From: an uncultured Porphyromonadaceae bacterium
Lineage (GTDB): Bacteria > Bacteroidota > Bacteroidia > Bacteroidales > Muribaculaceae
DNA length: 64,000 bases
Reading direction: 5' to 3'
Assembly (NCBI GenBank): GCA_947175265.1
Contig: CAMWMD010000011.1
Coordinates: 1 to 64,000, forward strand
In this document: positions 10,129 to 19,558 of the stretch, one piece after another
Numbering within the stretch: the stretch's first letter is position 1
Layout of the letters: every line of letters starts with the position of its first letter
Position numbers and translations under genes: made by a program
Notes under the pieces: generated by a model
The model's input: only the letters and a program-made list of their open reading frames with translations
Database searches by the model: none
Told to the model about the DNA's origin: nothing

Positions 10129-10590
10129 TTGATGATGATCCGGTCAATTAGAATATTGTTGACTTTCGCGACGGCACCGGTCCTTTTCAGTGCTTGTGGT
10201 GGTAGCCATTCAGTGGAAACCTCTAATGAAGAAAGAATTATGTGTGAGAAACTTCCGATGCAGTCAGATGGAATAGTTCGGCTATCGAAGATTCAGGTCA
10301 ATCCCGACTATCTTGAAGAGTATATGAAATATGCTGTTGAGGTAGGCACAACATCACTGGAGACGGAGCCTGGAGTATTGACTATGTATGCCGTGGCGGA
10401 TAAGTTAAATCCCTGCAACATCACCATCTTGGAGACATACGCGAGTCAAGAAGCATATAAAAGTCATATCGCCTCGCAACATTTCCAGAAGTATAAGAAA
10501 GGAACCATCCACATGGTGGACTCGTTAATTCTTGATGATGTTACACCTTTGAACCAAAATAACATAATAACAAACACTATCAAAAGATGA
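10129..10590 (+). CDS. Antibiotic biosynthesis monooxygenase (ABM) family lipoprotein
   Basis: Lipobox FSACGG; EPGVLTMYAVADK...ITILETYASQEAYKSHIASQHFQKYK. Confidence 0.75.
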   Translation: MMMIRSIRILLTFATAPVLFSACGGSHSVETSNEERIMCEKLPMQSDGIVRLSKIQVNPDYLEEYMKYAVEVGTTSLETEPGVLTMYAVADKLNPCNITILETYASQEAYKSHIASQHFQKYKKGTIHMVDSLILDDVTPLNQNNIITNTIKR

Positions 10591-11405
10591 AGCGTATTAC
10601 CCTTTCATTGATTCTTAGTATAATAACGATAATACCAACTATGGCACAACAGAAAATAGTTCAGACAGCAGGGCGCGATCAGCTCGGTGAGTTCGCTCCT
10701 GAGTTCGCCCATCTTAATGATGATATCCTCTTTGGAGAAGTTTGGAATCGCAACGACCTTCTCTCGCTGCGCGACCGAAGTCTCGTCACAATTACTTCTC
10801 TTATCTCACAAGGAATTACAGACACTTCGCTTATCTACCATCTTCAGGAAGCAAAGAAGAATGGGATCACCCGCACAGAGATTTCAGAGATACTTACCCA
10901 CATAGCGTTCTATGCAGGCTGGCCGAAGGCATGGGCTGCATTCCGTCTCGCCAAGGATGTCTGGAACGACGACATCAAAGGCGACGATGCAAAGGCCGAG
11001 TTCGCACGCGGCATGATATTCCCAATCGGCGAACCCAATACAGCGTATGCCAAATATTTTACGGGCAACAGTTATCTTGCCCAGATCTCAACTGAACAGA
11101 TACCGTTTGCCAATGTCACTTTTGAGCCGGCGTGCCGCAACAACTGGCATATCCACAAGGCAGAGAAGGGTGGCGGTCAGATGTTGGTAGGTGTGGCCGG
11201 ACGTGGATGGTATCAGGAAGAGGGTAAAGAGCCTGTCGAGATTCTCCCCGGTACGGTAATCAACATTCCTGCCAATGTGAAGCACTGGCATGGCGCTGCA
11301 AAAGATTCCTGGTTCGCTCATCTCGCATTCTCTGTCCCCGGGGAGGAAAGTGAAAACGTATGGCTTGAACCCGTCTCAGACGAAGATTATTATAAGTTGC
11401 CCTAA
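10587..11405 (+). CDS. Carboxymuconolactone decarboxylase plus cupin fusion
   Basis: CMD region LRDRSLVTITSLISQG...LTHIAFYAGWPKAWAAF; cupin region NNWHIHKAEKGGGQMLVGVAGRGWYQEEGKEPVEILPGTVINIPANVKHWHGA. Confidence 0.85.
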   Translation: MKRITLSLILSIITIIPTMAQQKIVQTAGRDQLGEFAPEFAHLNDDILFGEVWNRNDLLSLRDRSLVTITSLISQGITDTSLIYHLQEAKKNGITRTEISEILTHIAFYAGWPKAWAAFRLAKDVWNDDIKGDDAKAEFARGMIFPIGEPNTAYAKYFTGNSYLAQISTEQIPFANVTFEPACRNNWHIHKAEKGGGQMLVGVAGRGWYQEEGKEPVEILPGTVINIPANVKHWHGAAKDSWFAHLAFSVPGEESENVWLEPVSDEDYYKLP

Positions 11406-11444
11406 TCGCGCAGGACATTAAAAATTAAAAAGATTCTGCTTAAC

Positions 11445-11492
11445 ATTGTACTGACAATAACTGTTACATGTAACAGTTATTGTCAGTACAAT
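11445..11492. terminator. 48-bp perfect palindrome
   Basis: attgtactgacaataactgttaca|tgtaacagttattgtcagtacaat, arms 24 bp, no spacer. Confidence 0.7.
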
Positions 11493-11608
11493 TATTATCA
11501 GACGAAATGTTCATCTGAAGCAACTGATTACCAAACGGCATTATGCGGAGTTCCGGATATTTTATTAATTTTGCATCAAATAATCATCACCTAAAGACGA
11601 CTAATATT

Positions 11609-12067
11609 ATGAACCTTTTTGATATGTTTCAACCGAGAGAGCCGCAGACCGACGGGGTGGGGGATACCCCGCTTGACGCTCAATATACTCCTGACCGTAT
11701 AGCCTCACTCGGTCCTGACGATATTTTTGTTTTTGGAAGTAACCTGCAAGGACGACATGCAGGCGGTGCGGCTCGCGTCGCAATGAACCGTTTCGGTGCC
11801 ATATTAGGGCAAGGTGTAGGTTTACAGGGAAACACTTATGCTATCCCGACCATGCAGGGAGGAGTGGAGACAATCAAACCGTACGTTGATGAGTTCATCG
11901 ACTTTGCCGACACCCGACCCGACCTGACATTCTATGTCACAAAAATTGGCTGTGGGATAGCAGGCTTCACTCATGAGGAAATTGCTCCCTTATTCAGCGC
12001 TGCAATCGGGAAATCAAATGTGCGCCTTCCCAAAGAATTTGTGGATATCATTAATTCAGATCAGTAA
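11609..12067 (+). CDS. A1S_2505-family / macro-domain-like protein
   Basis: DDIFVFGSNLQGRHAGGAARVAMNRFGAILGQGVGLQGNTYAIPT and TKIGCGIAGFTHEEIAPLF; internal start MNLFDMFQP within ORF 11543-12067. Confidence 0.65.
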   Translation: MNLFDMFQPREPQTDGVGDTPLDAQYTPDRIASLGPDDIFVFGSNLQGRHAGGAARVAMNRFGAILGQGVGLQGNTYAIPTMQGGVETIKPYVDEFIDFADTRPDLTFYVTKIGCGIAGFTHEEIAPLFSAAIGKSNVRLPKEFVDIINSDQ

Positions 12068-12472
12068 AATAAACTCCATCCTCAAAAAAATATATGAGAA
12101 CCTACATTCGTGATTAACTTAGATTCAATTGCTGACAATTCAATGCTTTAGGCTAATAGTAGTAACAGGCTCGTTTTCAAGATAGGTATTCACTCTAAAG
12201 CCATAGAAGAGTAGCTTTAAGCTTATCATCTATGGACTTGGAGTTTGCAATGCAATAGTATAGTTATAACAAATTATATGATTGTCGGCAGAATTTCAAT
12301 TTACTCAATCGAAAGATATTGTTCTTCAGTAACAGGTCCGAGCCATACATTTTCAGACTCTTCTCCCTTTACGGCGAAAGCCAAGTTTATTATGTTGTAA
12401 ATGTTACTAAAATTTTGTATGTTTGTGGTTGCATTTTAGCCAATCTTGTAACAGATGTAATAAGTAAGTAAT

Positions 12473-13312
12473 ATGCCGGAGTCGTCAAGACCTAATACAG
12501 ATGAAGTGTTTGTAACATGCCGCCATGATAGTGATGGTGAAAGCATATATTATATCAGAGAAAATGCTCTGGTATATGTAGCTGCCGGAGAATTTGATAT
12601 ACTCATTGATGGAAAGGGGGTAGCCAATTTCAAGAAACGGGAATGTATATTTGTGCGTAAGGATCACAGAATGACTCTGATTAGTTATGTCAACAAGAAT
12701 GTTGATTATAATCTCGCAGTGTTTCTATTTTTTCCCCGACATATTCTTTTTGACTATTACAGGAATCTGCAAACTTGGGATCTTGCGGTGGTAACAACCC
12801 CATCCGATAGGAGTTTCATTAATATTTCGGCATCCTCACTGCTCATAAGCCTCTTTGATTCGTTTAAACCATATTGGGAGAAAAACCAGTCGCCAGAGCC
12901 TCATTGGCTGAGACTTAAGGTGCTGGAAGCTATCAAATTTCTGCTTCTATTGGATAAGCCCATGTATGCCACACTTTTTGACTTTGCAAGTCGATGGAGA
13001 CTGGATCTCATGGATTTTATGGAAAGTAATTATAAGTATAATCTTTCATTGGAACAGTTAGCGCACTATACCGGACGAAGTCTGGCGACTTTCAAAAGAG
13101 ACTTTAGAAAAATCAGTAAGCTGCCCCCGGCAAAGTGGATTATAAATCGCCGCCTTCATGAAGCTCGCCATCTCTTATCCTCAACCGACTGGCCCGTTTA
13201 TAGGATAATGAGTCATCTGGGGTTTAAAAACTTCTCCCATTTTTCCCGAGTTTATCATCAATTATTCGATGAAACACCAACTGCTACACGTTCAAAATCA
13301 AATGAGCCGTAG
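12473..13312 (+). CDS. AraC family transcriptional regulator
   Basis: LSLEQLAHYTGRSLATFKRDFRKISKLPPAKWIINRRL...VYRIMSHLGFKNFSHFSRVYHQLFDETPT. Confidence 0.9.
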   Translation: MPESSRPNTDEVFVTCRHDSDGESIYYIRENALVYVAAGEFDILIDGKGVANFKKRECIFVRKDHRMTLISYVNKNVDYNLAVFLFFPRHILFDYYRNLQTWDLAVVTTPSDRSFINISASSLLISLFDSFKPYWEKNQSPEPHWLRLKVLEAIKFLLLLDKPMYATLFDFASRWRLDLMDFMESNYKYNLSLEQLAHYTGRSLATFKRDFRKISKLPPAKWIINRRLHEARHLLSSTDWPVYRIMSHLGFKNFSHFSRVYHQLFDETPTATRSKSNEP

Positions 13313-13389
13313 AGAACAATTCAATGAGCCGTAGAGCAAAATCACTATTAACTTTATCAGTATTTTTTGCAAACGACTCTACATCAAAT

Positions 13390-13443
13390 ATATTACAAGA
13401 GACCGCTAACTACAACGTTGTAGTTAGCGGTCTCTTGTAATAT
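13390..13443. terminator. 54-bp perfect palindrome
   Basis: atattacaagagaccgctaactacaac|gttgtagttagcggtctcttgtaatat, arms 27 bp, no spacer. Confidence 0.7.
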
Positions 13444-13752
13444 GTAACCTCAAACTGTATATCGCCAGAATATTCATAGATCGACAAAGAGGCGTGAGCA
13501 ATAGAAGTGAAGAAACAAGCGTCACCACGGTACTCGGTTCCTCATAAAAGATGAATCGGAGAGAATTAGTGACGTTTTAATTCATCAATATAATTTGAGC
13601 TTGTTAGCAACAACAATTTGAGCCGTAGAGCAATACAATCAGGCATCTTAATTTATAATTTTGCAGTTGCCGGTTGAGAGTAGGGGCATATATGTGAGGA
13701 CTCAGGCTCAAGTTTTCTGGTGATTGAACAGCCTGTATGTGGATTTTTTTAT

Positions 13753-13902
13753 TAACTTTGCCAACTATAGTAACGCAAATCTGAAAAATGACCAGTCAGT
13801 AAAAACAGAGACATACGGCGAGAGCCGAAAAACTTTGGGAACATCCTTGTAGTCGTTACAGGCTTTGGTCGGCCTTCAGATGCTACATGGGTGTTCTTTT
13901 TT
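13753..13902 (+). promoter_or_regulatory. Promoter plus structured leader ending in an intrinsic terminator just before the SNF2 helicase start
   Basis: TAACTTTG at 13753-13760; stem gaacatccttgtag (13839-13852) / ctacatgggtgttc (13883-13896) followed by T6; CDS ATG at 13909. Confidence 0.6.
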
Positions 13903-13908
13903 GTTAGA

Positions 13909-16900
13909 ATGGAAATTATAGATAATATAAACAAGACACTCAAAGAGGATATGATTGCCACCTTGCGTTCCGGCTCAAAGGTGGCGATTGCCGCGTCAAG
14001 TTTCTCTATCTATGCTTTCCAAGAATTGAAGGAACAGTTAAGCGATATATCAGAGCTGCGTTTTATCTTCACATCACCTTCATTCATAACAGAAAAGACT
14101 GACAAACAGAAACGAGAGTTTTATATACCTCGGCTGAATCGGGAACGTGACCTTTACGGCTCTGAATTTGAAATCAAACTCCGAAATGAACTGTCGTTGA
14201 AAGCTGTTGCAAAGGAATGTGCTGATTGGATCCGGAAGAAAGTATGCTTCAAGTCCAACCGTACCAATGCCGGAATGCCGGCTTTTGCTACTGTCGATGA
14301 TACGACATATATGCCTCTCAACGGCTTTACGACGGTGGAACTTGGCTGTGAACGTGGCAATCAACTTGCAACTGCCATCAACAAGTTAGAAGCTCCATTC
14401 TCTCAACAGTATCTGCAAATCTTTAATCAGATATGGAATGACGGCGGTCAGTTGCAGGTCGTAACAGAGCAGGTGCTTGATAACATTACCAACGCTTATA
14501 AGGAAAACTCCCCGGAGTTTATCTACTTTGTCACGCTATACAACATTTTCAGCGAGTTTCTGGAAGATATTTCTGAGGATGTATTGCCTAATGAGGCAAC
14601 CGGTTTCAAGTCAAGCGTAATATGGAATAAACTCTATAATTTCCAGAAAGATGCTGCCCTTGCTATTATCAACAAACTTGAAAAGTATAACGGCTGCATA
14701 CTTGCCGACTCGGTAGGTCTTGGAAAGACGTTTACAGCACTATCTGTTATCAAATATTACGAGAACCGCAATAAGTCTGTTCTTGTTCTCTGCCCGAAGA
14801 AACTTCACGATAACTGGGTTACTTACCGCAGCAACTATAAGAATAATCCCCTTGTTGCTGACCGCTTGCGATATGACATACTCTATCATACCGACCTTTC
14901 GCGTCAGTCAGGGCAAAGCAATGGTCTCGACCTTGAACATATAAACTGGGGTAACTACGACCTCGTTGTCATAGACGAGAGCCACAACTTCCGTAACGGA
15001 GGCAAAGTCACCACAGATGAGAATGACGAGAATCCCCGTGAGAACCGCTATCTCCAGTTGATGAACAAGGTAATCCGTGCCGGAGTCAAGACTAAGGTAC
15101 TGATGTTATCGGCTACTCCAGTCAACAACCGTTTCAACGACTTGCGCAACCAGCTCGCGCTTGCCTACGAAGGCGACAGTTCTCAAATGGATGCAAAGCT
15201 TAAGACCACAAGTACGCTTGACGATATTTTCCGTCAAGCACAGGCGGCTTTCAACAAGTGGTCGAAATATCCTGTGGAGCAACGTACCACCGGCACACTC
15301 TTGGAGATGCTGAACTTCGACTTTTTTGAAGTTCTTGATAGTGTCACCATAGCCCGTAGCCGAAGGCATATCGAACAGTATTACGACACTTCCGACATCG
15401 GTAAATTCCCGGAGCGGCTGAAACCGCTTTCAAAAGTTCCCAAACTCACAGACCTTTCCAGGACAGTTGATTTCAACGACATCTTCGTGAGTGTAAGCAA
15501 TCTCAATCTTGCCATCTATACCCCCTCCGATTTTATTCTGCCGAGCAAACTGGAGAAATATATCGAGAAGAGGGAAGACGGACGTTTCGGTAATCTTTCA
15601 CGTGCAGGACGAGAGCGCGGTATCCGTCAGCTCATGAGTATCAATCTGCTAAAACGTCTTGAAAGCTCAGTCAATTCATTCCGTCTGACACTGGAAAGGA
15701 TAAGGAAATATATCGCCACGACGATTGAGGCTATCGACAGTTTAGTGGCCCGACAGAATGAGGTCTCTATGGTTTGTGACTATGATTTCTCCTACGGTCT
15801 CGATTTTGATGAACGGGAAGATACAGTATTCATCGGGAATAAGAAGACCAAGATTGATTTGGAGGATATGGATTATATCCAGTGGCGCGGTTATCTTTCA
15901 AAAGATCTTGACAATCTCAATACCCTCCTTTTCATGCTCGGTGATATTACGCCGGAACATGACAGCAAGCTTCAGATGCTCCTTGACGTGATCAGGGAAA
16001 AGTTTGCACATCCTATAAATGGCAATAACAAGAAAGTTATAGTGTTTACTGCTTTTTCTGACACAGCCCAATACATATATGAGAATATTGCACCACTTAT
16101 CAAGGAACGCACAGGACTTAATACGGCACTCGTTTCCGGAGATATTGAAGCTCGGTCAACATTGAGACTCCGGCAAGGACCCGCAGGGAAAAAAGAGGCG
16201 TTGGATTTCAATAAGGTCTTGACCCTGTTCTCTCCAATCTCTAAAGATAGGGCTACCTTATATCCTAACCTTAATGAGGATATTGATGTATTGATAGCCA
16301 CAGATTGTATTTCCGAGGGTCAGAATCTTCAGGATTGCGACTATCTTATCAACTACGATATCCACTGGAACCCGGTGCGGATAATCCAGCGTTTCGGGCG
16401 AATTGACCGTATAGGTTCCCGAAATGAGAAGATTCAGCTTGTCAACTTCTGGCCTGACATGGATCTTGACGATTATATTGACCTCAAAGGACGTGTGGAA
16501 GCTCGTATGAAAGTCTCGGTGCTGACCGCAACCGGTGATGATAATCCGCTGACAATCGAAGAGCAGGGTGACTTGAAGTATCGCCGTGACCAGTTGGAGA
16601 GGTTGAAGGAGGAAGTAGTGGACATCGAGGAAATGAGTACCGGAGTCTCAATTATGGATTTGGGTCTAAATGAGTTCCGTCTTGACCTCCTTGAATATAT
16701 GAGAAGCGGTGTCGACATAGAGCATACTCCGATGGGGCTTCATGCCCTGACCTCCGCACGGAAAGATGCGCCTCAGGGGGTAATCTTCGTATTGAAAAAT
16801 CGAAACAACGACATCAATATAGACAAGAAGAACCGTCTGCATCCTTTCTATATGGTCTATATTTCCAAAGATTCCGATGTAATAGTCAATCATCTTGATC

Positions 16901-17172
16901 CGAAAGGTATGCTCGACCGGATGCGTCAGCTATGCCGTGGTAAGTCAGAGCCGATACCCGATTTGTGCCGTAGGTTTAATGCCGAGACCCGTGACGGACA
17001 GCGAATGGGCACATATTCACGATTGCTTGGCGATGCTATCTCTTCACTAATCAAGGTGAAGGAATCCAGCGATCTATTCTCCTTCCTCGATGGAGATAGC
17101 GGTTCGCTATTCGGCAACGAGGTTAAGGGTCTTGATGATTTTGAGTTAATTTGTTTTTTAATAGTAAAATAG
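13909..17172 (+). CDS. SNF2-like DEAD/DEAH helicase with PLD-like N-terminal region
   Basis: GCILADSVGLGKTFTAL, VVIDESHNFRN, VLMLSATPVNNR, NYDIHWNPVRIIQRFGRIDRIGS. Confidence 0.85.
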   Translation: MEIIDNINKTLKEDMIATLRSGSKVAIAASSFSIYAFQELKEQLSDISELRFIFTSPSFITEKTDKQKREFYIPRLNRERDLYGSEFEIKLRNELSLKAVAKECADWIRKKVCFKSNRTNAGMPAFATVDDTTYMPLNGFTTVELGCERGNQLATAINKLEAPFSQQYLQIFNQIWNDGGQLQVVTEQVLDNITNAYKENSPEFIYFVTLYNIFSEFLEDISEDVLPNEATGFKSSVIWNKLYNFQKDAALAIINKLEKYNGCILADSVGLGKTFTALSVIKYYENRNKSVLVLCPKKLHDNWVTYRSNYKNNPLVADRLRYDILYHTDLSRQSGQSNGLDLEHINWGNYDLVVIDESHNFRNGGKVTTDENDENPRENRYLQLMNKVIRAGVKTKVLMLSATPVNNRFNDLRNQLALAYEGDSSQMDAKLKTTSTLDDIFRQAQAAFNKWSKYPVEQRTTGTLLEMLNFDFFEVLDSVTIARSRRHIEQYYDTSDIGKFPERLKPLSKVPKLTDLSRTVDFNDIFVSVSNLNLAIYTPSDFILPSKLEKYIEKREDGRFGNLSRAGRERGIRQLMSINLLKRLESSVNSFRLTLERIRKYIATTIEAIDSLVARQNEVSMVCDYDFSYGLDFDEREDTVFIGNKKTKIDLEDMDYIQWRGYLSKDLDNLNTLLFMLGDITPEHDSKLQMLLDVIREKFAHPINGNNKKVIVFTAFSDTAQYIYENIAPLIKERTGLNTALVSGDIEARSTLRLRQGPAGKKEALDFNKVLTLFSPISKDRATLYPNLNEDIDVLIATDCISEGQNLQDCDYLINYDIHWNPVRIIQRFGRIDRIGSRNEKIQLVNFWPDMDLDDYIDLKGRVEARMKVSVLTATGDDNPLTIEEQGDLKYRRDQLERLKEEVVDIEEMSTGVSIMDLGLNEFRLDLLEYMRSGVDIEHTPMGLHALTSARKDAPQGVIFVLKNRNNDINIDKKNRLHPFYMVYISKDSDVIVNHLDPKGMLDRMRQLCRGKSEPIPDLCRRFNAETRDGQRMGTYSRLLGDAISSLIKVKESSDLFSFLDGDSGSLFGNEVKGLDDFELICFLIVK

Positions 17173-17175
17173 TAG

Positions 17176-18201
17176 ATGAAAGATACCATTATGCCATCAA
17201 GTTATAATAATTTGCTTGACACTATTGACTTGTTATGGAATACCGCACGTGAAAATGCCGCTGAATCGGTCAATACACAATTATTGTTAGCTAATTGGGA
17301 AACCGGCCGGTATATTGTCGAGTTTGAACAAAAAGGGATGGTACGTGCTGAGTATGGAGCAAATCTTTTAACAAAGTTGTCTCGAGATTTATCCTTACGC
17401 CGAGGCAAGGGATTCAGCCGGTCAAACCTTACCTATATGCGAAAGTTGTTTCTTGCATTTCCAAAATGTGAGACACTGTCTCACAAATTATCGTGGAGCC
17501 ATTATTTTGAATTGCTCAAATGTGAGAACGAATTAGAGATGAGGTTTTATTTCAAAGAAGCCATAAATCAAAAATGGAAAGTCAGAGAACTAAAGCGACA
17601 AATAAAAAGTTCTTTGTTCCAACGATTGGCGTTAAGTACGGATAAGGAAAGAATAATGGACTTAGCCCATAAAGGGCAGCAAATTATGACCGCTGATGAC
17701 ATTATTCATGATCCTTATGTGCTTGAATTTACAGGATTTCCAACAAAAGAATTTTACACTGAAAACGATTTGGAACTCGCTCTGCTAAAAAATATGGAAA
17801 AGTTCCTTCTGGAACTTGGGAGAGGCTTCGCATTCGTTGGACGACAATACGTGATACCGATTGGAAGTAGAAGATTTAAAGTTGATTTAGTATTTTATCA
17901 TTGCATTCTGAAATGTTACGTTTTAATAGACCTAAAACGTGATGAAATAGAACATGGAGATATTGGTCAAATGAACTTATATTTAAGTTATTTCCAACAT
18001 GAGATATCCCAGCCTGACGATAATCCTCCAATTGGAATCATCCTTGGCGCAAAAAAAGATGAACTCCTTATGGAATATGCCCTCCATGGAATTACCAATC
18101 AACTATTCGTTGCAAAATATCAGTTATATCTACCCAAGAAAGAAGAGTTACAAAAACAACTCGATATTGTGCTAAATGAAGAAACCCTTAAAGAAGAATA
18201 A
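17176..18201 (+). CDS. DUF1016 (YhcG-like) PDDEXK nuclease family protein
   Basis: ETGRYIVEFEQKG...YGANLLTKLSRDLS...GKGFSRSNLTYMRKLF; FAFVGRQYVIPIGSRRFKVDLVFYH...YVLIDLKRDE. Confidence 0.85.
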   Translation: MKDTIMPSSYNNLLDTIDLLWNTARENAAESVNTQLLLANWETGRYIVEFEQKGMVRAEYGANLLTKLSRDLSLRRGKGFSRSNLTYMRKLFLAFPKCETLSHKLSWSHYFELLKCENELEMRFYFKEAINQKWKVRELKRQIKSSLFQRLALSTDKERIMDLAHKGQQIMTADDIIHDPYVLEFTGFPTKEFYTENDLELALLKNMEKFLLELGRGFAFVGRQYVIPIGSRRFKVDLVFYHCILKCYVLIDLKRDEIEHGDIGQMNLYLSYFQHEISQPDDNPPIGIILGAKKDELLMEYALHGITNQLFVAKYQLYLPKKEELQKQLDIVLNEETLKEE

Positions 18202-18274
18202 TCTTAAATGAAAGAGCGGCGTGAAAGAATGATGGATAGTTTGGAATAAATTTGGTGGGATAAGATATATTACT

Positions 18275-18544
18275 TAATTTTGCGGTATAGACCTCCACGC
18301 TGATGGGGAAGGCTCAAGTATTAATAGAGCCCTTCGGTCGGTAGGGATGTCTGAAGACATATTAATTTGAAAAGCGTATATCTGCGCTTTGTTCTTGGCT
18401 AACTGGAACTTCGAACACTCCTTTTTTATCGCTAAAGAATAAAGTTACGATAGACGCCACGGGTATGTATATACCTATCCGGCTCATTTCAAGCTTAGGC
18501 TTGGAATGGGTTTGGGGTATCTGCATATATCAGCGTGGGGTCTA
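18275..18544 (+). ncRNA. Candidate structured noncoding RNA with closing stem, preceded by a full-consensus promoter
   Basis: TTTG (18251-18254)-N20-TAATTTTG (18275-18282). Predicted transcript 5' end tagacctccacgctgat (18288-18304) pairs with atcagcgtggggtcta (18529-18544). Internal hairpins ggctc/gagcc, aaagcg/cgcttt, ggtat/atacc, caagc/gcttg. No ORF fills the interval. Confidence 0.55.
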
Positions 18545-18684
18545 CTTTACTTGTCCCAGCGATAATAGCAAGTTCGAAGGCTACAGTTAGTAGGACAAGT
18601 AGGTATTGGCTCCATGCTTTTCTTTTTGTTAACCCTAAAACAAGACTTGCCATTGGGAGCCTGTGGCATTGAATGTGTTTCTCA

Positions 18685-19311
18685 ATGCTGGGGCTGCCTG
18701 TTTCCACAGAAGTAAAGAAATCTCTGCCGAAGGAACAGCTCTATCGGCAATTTGACTGGAAAACGTCGCAACGAGAAAGTTTCGATGGAGATGTCTCGCG
18801 TCTTAACTTTGTCAACTGGATTTCCCCCCGCTCCCTCCCTGCGCTGGCAGTAGGAGCCGAGATAAAGGAGATAATGGTGGTGGAGGTAACTCTAAAACAT
18901 CGGGATTTTGATGTTAGGAATATCGAATTGCTCGCAAAGAGTATTCCGCAGCGGATAGTATATGTTTTGAGGGATGGTGAAGAAGTCAGAATCGCCGTTT
19001 ATCACACAAAGCTCTTTATGACTGACTGGCAATTCCTAACTCCTGATTCCTCATTACTAATTCTCCAAGGTCTCGACCTTGACGCGGTGTGGGAGAACAT
19101 TGTAGCAAAAATCGGAAATTTCGAGATAGAGGAACAGAATACCCTAACGGAGCAGATTGTCAGCAACGAGGAACACGACAAACTTGAAAGAAAGATACGT
19201 ATGTTGGAAAGCAAAATCTCCTCGACGCGCCAACCAAGAAGAAAACGAGAACTGTATCTTGAATTGCAAAAACTTAAACATAAAACCCATCATGATAGTA
19301 AAAGAAATTAA
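18685..19311 (+). CDS. DUF4391 family protein
   Basis: MLGLPVSTEVKKSLPKEQLYRQFDW...IKEIMVVEVTLKHRDFDVRNIELLAKSIPQRIVYVLRDGEEVRIAVYH. Confidence 0.75.
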   Translation: MLGLPVSTEVKKSLPKEQLYRQFDWKTSQRESFDGDVSRLNFVNWISPRSLPALAVGAEIKEIMVVEVTLKHRDFDVRNIELLAKSIPQRIVYVLRDGEEVRIAVYHTKLFMTDWQFLTPDSSLLILQGLDLDAVWENIVAKIGNFEIEEQNTLTEQIVSNEEHDKLERKIRMLESKISSTRQPRRKRELYLELQKLKHKTHHDSKRN

Positions 19312-19558
19312 CAGGAATATTCGATTTGAATCACGCAAACCCGAGAGTAAATATAAATGCGAATATAACAATAGAAATGATTTTGACATATTGAGAATTA
19401 ACATAAAATATAATGGAGAAGTAGTTGAGGTTTATGAAGTAGAATCTCATTTTTTACCACCTTCCAAGTCAATCCATTTCAATGCGCGACCAACTGAAAA
19501 GGGGTTTGAAGTATTTGGTCGGACTGCAAAGGTTGCTCCATTTATTAGAAAAGTCTAA
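19292..19558 (+). CDS. Small protein (89 aa) between DUF4391 and Mod
   Basis: Internal ATG at 19292 in ORF 19157-19558; overlaps both neighbouring genes by a few bases. Confidence 0.6.
   Translation: MIVKEINRNIRFESRKPESKYKCEYNNRNDFDILRINIKYNGEVVEVYEVESHFLPPSKSIHFNARPTEKGFEVFGRTAKVAPFIRKV

Noticed and set aside
17176-18201. DUF1016 gene as a retron or reverse transcriptase component paired with the 18.3 kb RNA
   Set aside because: No YxDD motif or RT-like region was seen in the translated neighbours; nuclease family assignment is clearer.
18288-18544. Second invertible promoter based on the 16-17 bp inverted repeat
   Set aside because: The promoter lies outside the repeats and the TSS falls on the left repeat, and the repeats are imperfect (bulge). 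This fits an RNA closing stem better than DNA inversion.
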